Below are positions 15,570 through 22,409 of a stretch of 41,026 bases of DNA, in pieces. The notes under the pieces were generated by a model. That model searched no databases, was not told where the DNA came from, and saw only the letters and a program-made list of their open reading frames with translations. Every line of letters starts with the position of its first letter. The first letter of the stretch is position 1. Origin of the DNA: JBAXPV01 sp037132075 (GTDB lineage Bacteria > Bacteroidota > Bacteroidia > Bacteroidales > CAIXZF01); the NCBI GenBank assembly GCA_037132075.1, contig JBAXPV010000032.1, positions 1-41,026 on the forward strand, given 5' to 3'. A program made the translations under genes and the position numbers.

Positions 15570-17966
15570 ATGAAATATATATTCTTATTCTTACTTTCCA
15601 TGCTGATCGCTGGATTTTGCTTCGGCCAGTCCACATTGTCAGGTGTCATAAAAGATTCTGACAATGGCGAAGGCATCCCGGGCGCTATTATCCAAATCGA
15701 AAATACTTATTTACATGCGGTAAGCGATGAAATGGGAGCCTTCGAATTCAAGTCAGTGGGCAGTGGCAGTATCAGCCTGAGGACAACCATGATGGGGTAT
15801 CTGGTAGACCAACGTATCCTGAAAAACGGGGAAACAAATCACCTGGAGATCCTGTTAAAAAAGAAAGCCATCCTTGCTGACGAAGTTATCATCTCAGCAG
15901 GACGTATCCCCAGGGACGCCCCGGCAACAGTGACCACCATCACCCGTAAAGAAATAGAACAAAGAAGTACTGCCCAGGACCTCCCCTACCTTATTGATCA
16001 AAGCCCATCAACGGTCACAAGCTCAGATGCAGGAACGGGAGTTGGCTATTCGGGCATCAGGATACGCGGGACTGACATGACAAGGGTGAACGTCACCCTC
16101 GACGGCATGCCCTTTAACGACCCTGAATCGCACGAGGTTTACTGGGTCGACATCCCTGATATTGCAGGCTCAATCGACAATTTACAAATCCAGAGAGGTG
16201 TCGGCACTTCCAGCAATGGCGCAGCTTCTTTTGGTGCCAGTATCAATATAGAAACAACAAAACTCTCAGAAAAAGCCTACGCTGAGCTAACTTCAGAAGC
16301 AGGTTCTTTCAATACTTTTCACAACAGCCTCAGATTGGGCAGCGGCTTGTTCAGAAATCACTGGTCATTTGATGGACGCATCTCCCTGATCAACTCAGAT
16401 GGATACATCCAGAGGGCTACTTCCGACCTTCAGTCGGTCTTTCTCAATGGAAGCTGGGTCGATAAAAACAACATCCTTAAAGCGACCGTCATTTCCGGAA
16501 AAGAAAGAACGTACCAGGCCTGGGATGGCGTTCCGTCTGAAGTCCTTGACACCAACCGGACCTACAATCCTTGCGGACTCTTCTATGACAGCACAGGGAA
16601 AGCCTTGTATTACAGAAACCAGGTTGATGACTATAAACAAAGTCATTATCTTCTTTCCTTCAACCACCGCTTCAATGTAAATACAGACATTAACCTTGGC
16701 GTGCATTACACCCATGGGCAAGGATATTACGAAAATTATGAACAAGGTCAATCTCCTTTTTCATACCTGCCTGGCCCACTGCCTATCGACTCGAATGCCA
16801 CTTTTGATTTCATTACACGGAAATGGCTCGATAACGACTTCTCCGGAATTACAGCTTCATTCAATAAGAAAATCCACAAGCTTCAACTTACCTCCGGTAT
16901 CGCTTATACCTTCTATAACGGAAGGCATTTTGGGAAAATCATCGGGACTACCGCCCCGGCTTTATCGATTCCTGTTCCCAGTGAATGGTACCGCAATAGC
17001 GGGAAAAAGCTGGATTTTAACATTTTTGCGAAAGCGGTGTATGCGATTAGTGCAGAAATTAAGGTGCTTGGAGACATTCAATACAGAAATATTAATTATA
17101 CCCTGAAAGGGATGGAAGAGGGCTTTGCGATAATCGACCAAAAGCATACCTATAGTTTTATTAACCCAAAAGCCGGAATCTCATTCAAATTCAACAACAT
17201 AAACCACATACAAGTCAACTTTGGCATTGCAAACCGCGAGCCCAATCGCAGCAATTTCACTGATGCCGAGCCCGGAAAGACCCCTCAGGCTGAACAACTG
17301 ACGAATGTTGAACTGGGATACGACTATACAAGGACAGGCTGGGCCGTCAGCCTGAATTATTATTATATGAACTATAACAACCAGTTGGTGATGACCGGTG
17401 AGATTAACAATGTCGGCGCTCCCATTATGACCAATGTAAAACGGAGCTACCGGAGTGGTTGCGAATTCAGTTGGGGATGGACTCCATTTCCTCAACTCGA
17501 CTGGAAAGGCAATATCAATGTCAGCCAAAATAAAATCCTTGATTTTACACGTTACATCGACAATTGGGACAGCTCAGCACAAAAAATCGAAAAACTGGGC
17601 ACAACGGATCTGGGGTTCAGTCCTGCGCTCACAGCAAGCAGTGTTCTTAGCTATAAACCTGCGCATTCATTGACCATACAATGGATCACCAAATATGTTG
17701 GAAAACAATATATTGACAACACCTCCTCCAATGACAGAAAATTGAATCCGTACCTCTTGAATAGCCTTCGAATTGCGTTTAACCCCTCTTTTAAACCACC
17801 TGGAAGCCTGACTTTGTTTATTCAGGTCAACAATATTGGCAATGTACTTTATGAGTCAAATGCTTGGGTTTACAGCTATTATTACCAGGGGAAGGAGAAC
17901 AAGATGGATGGCTTGTTTCCACAGGCGGGGATCAATTTCATCGCCGGGCTGAATTTTAAACTGTAG
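15570..17966 (+). CDS. TonB-dependent outer-membrane receptor, probably for thiamine or a precursor
   Basis: This 798-residue protein has a signal peptide (MKYIFLFLLSMLIAGFCFGQ), then a carboxypeptidase-regulatory-like domain (about 22-105, starting STLSGVIKDSDNGEGIPGA). A TonB plug follows (about 110-235: DLPYLIDQSPST, GIRIRGTDMTRVNVTLDG, VYWVDIPDIAGSIDNLQI), then a long beta-barrel ending in NFIAGLNFKL. The TPP riboswitch in its leader is the main evidence for the substrate; in Bacteroidota, TPP-controlled TonB receptors are proposed thiamine-family importers. No inner-membrane thiamine transporter or biosynthetic gene lies next to it, so it seems to be a single-gene regulon member here. 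Confidence 0.9.
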   Translation: MKYIFLFLLSMLIAGFCFGQSTLSGVIKDSDNGEGIPGAIIQIENTYLHAVSDEMGAFEFKSVGSGSISLRTTMMGYLVDQRILKNGETNHLEILLKKKAILADEVIISAGRIPRDAPATVTTITRKEIEQRSTAQDLPYLIDQSPSTVTSSDAGTGVGYSGIRIRGTDMTRVNVTLDGMPFNDPESHEVYWVDIPDIAGSIDNLQIQRGVGTSSNGAASFGASINIETTKLSEKAYAELTSEAGSFNTFHNSLRLGSGLFRNHWSFDGRISLINSDGYIQRATSDLQSVFLNGSWVDKNNILKATVISGKERTYQAWDGVPSEVLDTNRTYNPCGLFYDSTGKALYYRNQVDDYKQSHYLLSFNHRFNVNTDINLGVHYTHGQGYYENYEQGQSPFSYLPGPLPIDSNATFDFITRKWLDNDFSGITASFNKKIHKLQLTSGIAYTFYNGRHFGKIIGTTAPALSIPVPSEWYRNSGKKLDFNIFAKAVYAISAEIKVLGDIQYRNINYTLKGMEEGFAIIDQKHTYSFINPKAGISFKFNNINHIQVNFGIANREPNRSNFTDAEPGKTPQAEQLTNVELGYDYTRTGWAVSLNYYYMNYNNQLVMTGEINNVGAPIMTNVKRSYRSGCEFSWGWTPFPQLDWKGNINVSQNKILDFTRYIDNWDSSAQKIEKLGTTDLGFSPALTASSVLSYKPAHSLTIQWITKYVGKQYIDNTSSNDRKLNPYLLNSLRIAFNPSFKPPGSLTLFIQVNNIGNVLYESNAWVYSYYYQGKENKMDGLFPQAGINFIAGLNFKL

Positions 17967-17978
17967 ACTCAAATGCGT

Positions 17979-17986
17979 TATATTTG
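17979..17986 (+). promoter_or_regulatory. -7 promoter box for the GT39-like gene
   Basis: TATATTTG matches TAnnTTTG, 23 bases before the ATG at 18010. Confidence 0.5.
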
Positions 17987-18009
17987 CAAGGATCACCCTT
18001 AACGATATT

Positions 18010-19632
18010 ATGAAGAAGTGGCCTTATTCCGAAATTTCAAGACCCTGGGCAGACGGAAGACGCTTGTTTTTACTTTTCTTTTTCATTTTCCTGTTAATTA
18101 ATCTTTTCCTGGGCCAGCAAAAGATCTTTGAACTCCCGCCGCAAGGTGTTCACTTGGGGAGACAGGCAGATGGGCTTACCTTTACTTATAATTATTATAA
18201 AGACGGGCTAAATCTTTTCAATCCTCACCTTAATAACCTCCAAAGTGAAGGTGGATGTAAAGCCTCTGAATTCCCTTTGATCTATGCCGTCGTTGCCTCT
18301 CTCTATAAGATCTTCGGACCACACATCTGGATATTTAGGCTGATCACATTATTGATTGTATTTTTTGGTTTTTACAGTCTCTTCAGGATGCTCAGCCTGG
18401 TGTTGAACGACATGCTCCAGGGAATGGCACTAAGCCTTATTTTCTTTTCATCCTCAATATTAATTTATTATTCTGCAAATTTCCTTCCTGATCCCGCTGC
18501 GCTTGCTTTTAGCCTTGCCGGGTGGTGGTTCTTTTTTAAATACTCTGACAAACAAACGCAATCGGATTTATGGCTTTGCTTTCTGTTTTTTACAGTTGGG
18601 GCCTTGCTTAATTTAAGCTATGCCCTTAATCCTATGACAGCTATCGGGATATTTATTATTGAAAGATTCTGGGGAATCCGCCTGAAAGATGAAGGACATT
18701 ACTTTAAGCATCCTGTCACATTCACTATCCTTTCATTCGTGTTTATCCTGCTTGTTTTCCTTTGGGATTTTTGGATGCATCAGTACAACAACCTTCATGG
18801 AAACAGCTATTTCCCATCAAGTGCCCTGCCATTGTGGGAAGCCTCAGGGAAAGAAATCAGGGAAACCTGGCAATTGATTACGAACTACTGGTATACAAAA
18901 TATTATTATGAGAGCATCTTCCATTTCTTCTTGCTGATTCTCATTTTAGGTGTTTTATGGATCAGCAGATCCGGGCGACTTTTGGTATTTCTGTCGGTTA
19001 TGATCATCCTGGGTGGCTTATTTTATTTCCTCCTTTTTTATCAGCAATTTGCCCAGCACGACTATTATATGATCAATTTGATGACGGTAATCCTTTTCCC
19101 GGTCCTGGCCTCGCTTAAAGGTTTAAAACAGAAGTTCCCGAAGCAGATGAATACCTATTTCATGACATTGCTTCTGTTTATATTGTCATTCCTGGGTATC
19201 CAATATGCTAAAATCAACTTTCAGCGCAGATATGATTCGACAGTAGTGGTTGGCACAAAGTTTAACGTCGGTTTTTATGAAATTAAGCCATACCTGGCGG
19301 CAGCAGGAGTAAGCTCAGATGCCAGGATCATATCGGTCCCGGATCCCTCCCCTAACATCAGTTTGTATTTCATTGATCATATGGGATGGACTATACCCGC
19401 AGAGACAAGGCGAATGAGAGATACAATCAGGTATTTTATCCGTTTGGGCGCAAATTACCTGCTTATCAGCGACACATCACTCACAAAACAAGCTGAAATG
19501 CAAGGCTTTTTACTTCATAAGTGTATGGATCACAAAGGAATATCACTTTACAAACTTTATCCGACCATGGATTCATTGCAATGCTTATTTTTGCCATCCA
19601 CAACAGGACCATGGCGAACCAGATTCAAATAA
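18010..19632 (+). CDS. Multi-pass membrane glycosyltransferase-like protein (GT39/ArnT-like)
   Basis: The 540-residue protein has about 11-12 membrane segments and a C-terminal non-membrane part of about 120 residues. The first loop after TM1 (HLGRQADGLTFTYNYYKDGL) is in the position of the acidic catalytic loop of GT-C enzymes, and FLPDPAALAFSLAGWWFF matches the PMT/ArnT pattern. Such enzymes move a sugar from a polyprenyl-phosphate carrier to a protein or lipid on the periplasmic side. The substrate is unknown. Its 3' end overlaps smpB by 22 bases and contains a candidate smpB promoter. Confidence 0.7.
   Translation: MKKWPYSEISRPWADGRRLFLLFFFIFLLINLFLGQQKIFELPPQGVHLGRQADGLTFTYNYYKDGLNLFNPHLNNLQSEGGCKASEFPLIYAVVASLYKIFGPHIWIFRLITLLIVFFGFYSLFRMLSLVLNDMLQGMALSLIFFSSSILIYYSANFLPDPAALAFSLAGWWFFFKYSDKQTQSDLWLCFLFFTVGALLNLSYALNPMTAIGIFIIERFWGIRLKDEGHYFKHPVTFTILSFVFILLVFLWDFWMHQYNNLHGNSYFPSSALPLWEASGKEIRETWQLITNYWYTKYYYESIFHFFLLILILGVLWISRSGRLLVFLSVMIILGGLFYFLLFYQQFAQHDYYMINLMTVILFPVLASLKGLKQKFPKQMNTYFMTLLLFILSFLGIQYAKINFQRRYDSTVVVGTKFNVGFYEIKPYLAAAGVSSDARIISVPDPSPNISLYFIDHMGWTIPAETRRMRDTIRYFIRLGANYLLISDTSLTKQAEMQGFLLHKCMDHKGISLYKLYPTMDSLQCLFLPSTTGPWRTRFK
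19586..19593 (+). promoter_or_regulatory. -7 promoter box for smpB inside the upstream gene
   Basis: TATTTTTG matches TAnnTTTG and lies 17 bases before the smpB ATG at 19611, within the last codons of the GT39-like gene. It could give smpB expression independent of the upstream gene. Confidence 0.45.
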
Positions 19633-20060
19633 AAAATAAAAAAGCAGAATTTCAGTATTTCCTTTTCGAAAGACTGACAGCAGGGATTCAGCTGGTTGGT
19701 ACTGAAATCAAGTCCATCCGTGAAGGAAAAGCCAATTTAACTGATTCCTATTGTGCTTTCAGAGGGAATGAGCTTTTTGTCATCAACCTTCATATTTCCG
19801 TTTACACCATGGGAACCCATTACAACCATGAGCCGAAACGTGATCGAAAACTCCTGCTCAACCGCAGAGAATTAAAGAAACTCCAGACCAAATACAAAGA
19901 AAAAGGGCTGACCATCATCCCGGTCATGCTTTTTGTCAATGAGAAAGGTTATGCCAAACTCGATATTGCCCTGGCCAAAGGGAAAAAGCTGTTCGACAAA
20001 CGAGAGACTTTAAAACAGAAAGACAGCAAGCGGGAAATCGACCGTAAAGAAGCCGACTAA
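19611..20060 (+). CDS. smpB: SsrA-binding protein SmpB
   Basis: The 149-residue protein has the SmpB core: NKKAEFQYFLFERLTAGIQL, GTEIKSIREGKANLTDSY, YNHEPKRDRKLLLNRRELKK and a basic C-terminal tail after GKKLFDKRETLK. SmpB binds tmRNA and guides it into stalled ribosomes for trans-translation. The frame is open from 19521, but ATG 19611 (MANQIQIKNKKAE) gives the normal length and N-terminus. It overlaps the upstream membrane protein gene by 22 bases. No ssrA gene was recognised in the window. Confidence 0.95.
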   Translation: MANQIQIKNKKAEFQYFLFERLTAGIQLVGTEIKSIREGKANLTDSYCAFRGNELFVINLHISVYTMGTHYNHEPKRDRKLLLNRRELKKLQTKYKEKGLTIIPVMLFVNEKGYAKLDIALAKGKKLFDKRETLKQKDSKREIDRKEAD

Positions 20061-20069
20061 AATAACGTT

Positions 20070-20759
20070 CTATTTTCCTGATACGCCCCAGTTTACCGGA
20101 TTCTCACCTTCCTTGATTAGCAATTCATTCGTTTGAGAGAAGTGCTTACATCCAAAAAATCCCTGGTACGATGATAAGGGAGAAGGATGGGGTGCCGTTA
20201 GAATATGATGCCGACTAGCGTCGATGAGGGCACGTTTGGCCTTTGCGTAATTGCCCCATAAGATAAAAACCAGACCATTTTTTTTATTTGAGAGCTCGAT
20301 AATTACTTTGTCCGTGAAACGCTCCCATCCACGGTTCTGATGCGAACCTGCTTCATTTGCCCTAACAGTCAGCGTTGCATTTAAAAGCAAAACCCCTTGT
20401 CGAGCCCAGGATTCCAGGTTCCCTGAATCAGAAATTGGCAAGCCAACGTCGTCATGGATTTCTTTAAAGATATTTCTCAAAGAAGGCGGAAACGCAACCC
20501 CTTCAGGAACAGAAAAGCACAATCCATGTGCCTGACCCGGGCCATGGTAGGGATCCTGGCCCAAAATCACGACTTTTACCTGGTCGAATGGTGTCAGATT
20601 GAATGAAGCAAAGATCAGTTTTCCAGAAGGATATACCTTAAATTTCTGTTTTTCTTCAAGCAGAAACTTTTTAAGATCCAGGAAGTATTCCTTTTGAAAC
20701 TCTTCCTGTAATATCTCTTTCCAACTGTCTTCAATTTGAGGCTCTACCCGATTTTCCAT
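20070..20759 (-). CDS. ung: Uracil-DNA glycosylase, family 1
   Basis: The 229-residue form has the water-activating loop GQDPYH (residues 67-72, catalytic Asp69), FPPSLRNIFKEI, LLLNATLTVRA and the leucine-loop motif HPSPLS (about residue 195). It removes uracil from DNA to start base-excision repair. The frame extends to 20783 with several ATG codons; I choose MENRVEPQ at 20759 because it gives the family length and a degenerate -7 box (TATTATTG, minus, 20781-20788) would place the transcript start after the upstream ATG. It converges on smpB with nine bases between the stops. Confidence 0.95.
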   Translation of the reverse strand: MENRVEPQIEDSWKEILQEEFQKEYFLDLKKFLLEEKQKFKVYPSGKLIFASFNLTPFDQVKVVILGQDPYHGPGQAHGLCFSVPEGVAFPPSLRNIFKEIHDDVGLPISDSGNLESWARQGVLLLNATLTVRANEAGSHQNRGWERFTDKVIIELSNKKNGLVFILWGNYAKAKRALIDASRHHILTAPHPSPLSSYQGFFGCKHFSQTNELLIKEGENPVNWGVSGK

Positions 20760-20824
20760 TTTCATTAACATCTTGATGTGCAATAATAAGTAAATCTATG
20801 AAGTTATCTCTATATATTTTACCT

Positions 20825-20832
20825 TACCTTTG
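20825..20832 (+). promoter_or_regulatory. -7 promoter box for the small lipoprotein gene
   Basis: TACCTTTG matches TAnnTTTG, 47 bases before the ATG at 20880. Confidence 0.55.
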
Positions 20833-20879
20833 TGTCCGCAATAAATTTGATATTTTTAATAATCCATAAAATAATTCAC

Positions 20880-21026
20880 ATGAAACCAAGCGTAAAGAAG
20901 AGCGCTTTTCTGTTAGTCTTGTTGTTTGTTGGGAGCCTGGTTTTTACTGCATGCCGCGCCACGCACTCATCTTGCCCTGCTTACGGCGGAGAAGCCAAGC
21001 GATATACTATCGACAGAGGATATTAG
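20880..21026 (+). CDS. Small lipoprotein (48 residues)
   Basis: The protein has a lysine-rich start (MKPSVKKSAF), a hydrophobic core and a lipobox LVFTAC, which would leave a mature peptide of about 27 residues beginning CRATHSSCPAY. No family was recognised. It contains one further cysteine and ends basic and polar (GEAKRYTIDRGY). It has its own promoter box and is followed 35 bases later by an outer-membrane protein gene, which suggests an operon of two envelope proteins. It could be a small lipoprotein partner of that barrel (inference). Confidence 0.6.
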   Translation: MKPSVKKSAFLLVLLFVGSLVFTACRATHSSCPAYGGEAKRYTIDRGY

Positions 21027-21061
21027 TTTTTTTCGGGCGGATTTTATCATTTCATTATTGG

Positions 21062-21892
21062 ATGAAAAAGAAGTATATCAGCGCCATTTTCTTGTTGTTA
21101 ATCGTTTTTACAGGATTAACAACAACGGCTCAGCCAATGATTGCTGACACCAATGATGTTAATTTTTTCCTAAAAAAAGAATCCGTTTATAAAATTTTCC
21201 TGCATACTGCCGGCTTTGGTTTTGGATATAGCTGGGGGAAACACATCACCGTAAACAAGAAAAACTCCTGGGAGATTGAACTCCTGAATCAATTATCTCC
21301 TAAGGAGATCCGTACGATTTCTCCTTTTACAGGCAATACAAAAAGTTATGTTTACGGTAAGATAAATTATTTCTTTGCCTTACATGCTGGCTATGGGAAA
21401 GACCGTTTATTAAATAGAAAGCCGTATTGGGGTGGTGTTGAGGTTCGATATTTTTACCATGTTGGGGCCTCCCTTGGTTTCGAAAAACCGATTTATCTTT
21501 ATATTATTAAATATTCACCCGGGTTTACAAATCCATACACAAGCACAGAACGCTACGATCCAACCAAGCATTTTTATGACAACATTTATGGTCGCGCTTC
21601 TTTTACAAAGGGCTTGAGCGAGACTCAGCTTCGCCCGGGTATATATGGGAAAGTCGGGTTTAACTTTGACTTTGGCGGTGAGAATGAGAGAGTAAAGTCT
21701 TTGGAGGTTGGTGCCTACGTTGATTATTACCCACATAGCATTCCTTTAAGTGGAAACACACTCGCATTTTTCACTGAAGGGATTCAGATTATGAGTTACA
21801 ATGCACCCGTTGATGGGTTCTTTGGTTTCTATGTAAGTTTTGACTGGGGAAAACGATTTAATAAAAACCAGAAAGAACCTAAATCGAATTAA
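21062..21892 (+). CDS. Predicted outer-membrane beta-barrel protein, unknown function
   Basis: This 276-residue protein has a signal peptide (MKKKYISAIFLLLIVFTGLTTTAQ). Alternating aromatic and polar strands follow, such as GFGFGYSWGKHI, YVYGKINYFFALHAGYG, GVEVRYFYHVGASLGFE, GIYGKVGFNFDFG and a late FFGFYVSFDWGKRF. This pattern suggests an outer-membrane barrel. The family was not identified. The frame opens at 20951, but that part overlaps the lipoprotein gene in another frame, and ATG 21062 gives a clean signal peptide. A bidirectional terminator lies 47 bases after its stop. Confidence 0.7.
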   Translation: MKKKYISAIFLLLIVFTGLTTTAQPMIADTNDVNFFLKKESVYKIFLHTAGFGFGYSWGKHITVNKKNSWEIELLNQLSPKEIRTISPFTGNTKSYVYGKINYFFALHAGYGKDRLLNRKPYWGGVEVRYFYHVGASLGFEKPIYLYIIKYSPGFTNPYTSTERYDPTKHFYDNIYGRASFTKGLSETQLRPGIYGKVGFNFDFGGENERVKSLEVGAYVDYYPHSIPLSGNTLAFFTEGIQIMSYNAPVDGFFGFYVSFDWGKRFNKNQKEPKSN

Positions 21893-21938
21893 AAGACTAA
21901 GCTCACCTGTTTGCATTAACTTGAGCAGTTAAAATAAT

Positions 21939-21972
21939 AAAAGGCCGCCTCAACAATTGAGACGGCCCTTTT
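21939..21972. terminator. Bidirectional terminator between convergent genes
   Basis: AAAAGGCCGCCTC, a short AACAATT loop, then GAGACGGCCCTTTT form a GC-rich hairpin with one mismatch, flanked by A and T runs. It would serve both the barrel gene and the opposite-strand Lys/Ala/Pro-rich gene. Confidence 0.8.
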
Positions 21973-21998
21973 ATTAAATCCAAACTTAAAGGCAAGAA

Positions 21999-22241
21999 TT
22001 ACTTCTTTACTTCGGCTGGCTTGGCAGCTTTTTCTGTCTTGGCCTCTTTTGAATGCTTTTTAGCTTTCTTAGCTGGTTTCTCAGCAGGAGCAGCAGCTGG
22101 AGCAGCAGCTGGCTTAGCTTCGGTCTTAGCAGGAGTTGTTGTTTTTGCTTTTTCCTGGGTAGCAGGTTTTGCGTTTTGAGCGAAAGAAATTGTGGTTCCT
22201 AAGAACAGGGTGATAATCACCATTGAAATTAACCTTTTCAT
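21999..22241 (-). CDS. Small exported Lys/Ala/Pro-rich protein
   Basis: The 80-residue protein has a signal peptide (MKRLISMVIITLFLGTTISFA, cleaved about AQ22). The mature part of about 58 residues is almost entirely Ala, Lys, Pro, Thr and Glu (for example AAAPAAAPAEKPAKKAKK), with no cysteine or aromatic residue. It should be disordered and strongly basic, and could bind anionic surface polymers, lipid A or nucleic acid in the periplasm (inference). It lies alone between two terminators. Low-complexity genes like this can be misannotated, but the signal peptide and terminator support it. Confidence 0.65.
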   Translation of the reverse strand: MKRLISMVIITLFLGTTISFAQNAKPATQEKAKTTTPAKTEAKPAAAPAAAPAEKPAKKAKKHSKEAKTEKAAKPAEVKK

Positions 22242-22356
22242 TTTTTTGAGATTTTAATTGGTTAATGTGACAATTGCAATCGCAGTGCCAAAAACGAAAA
22301 TGAAATGCCAAGAAAGGTTAAGGACCGTTAACATTCAGTTAATATGTTAAAATTGC

Positions 22357-22392
22357 CAAAAAAAAGAGGTGTTGAATTTAATCAACACCTCT
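22357..22392 (-). terminator. Intrinsic terminator of the BNR-repeat gene
   Basis: On the minus strand AGAGGTGTTGA, a six-base loop and TCAACACCTCT form a perfect 11-bp stem, directly followed by a run of seven to eight T. It lies 18 bases after the stop of the 957-residue gene. Confidence 0.85.
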
Positions 22393-22409
22393 ATATATAT
22401 ATATTCTTT

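Noticed and set aside
22391..22404. Alternating TA run near the BNR gene terminator.
   Set aside because: It is a short simple repeat between the stop codon and the terminator, with no further structure.
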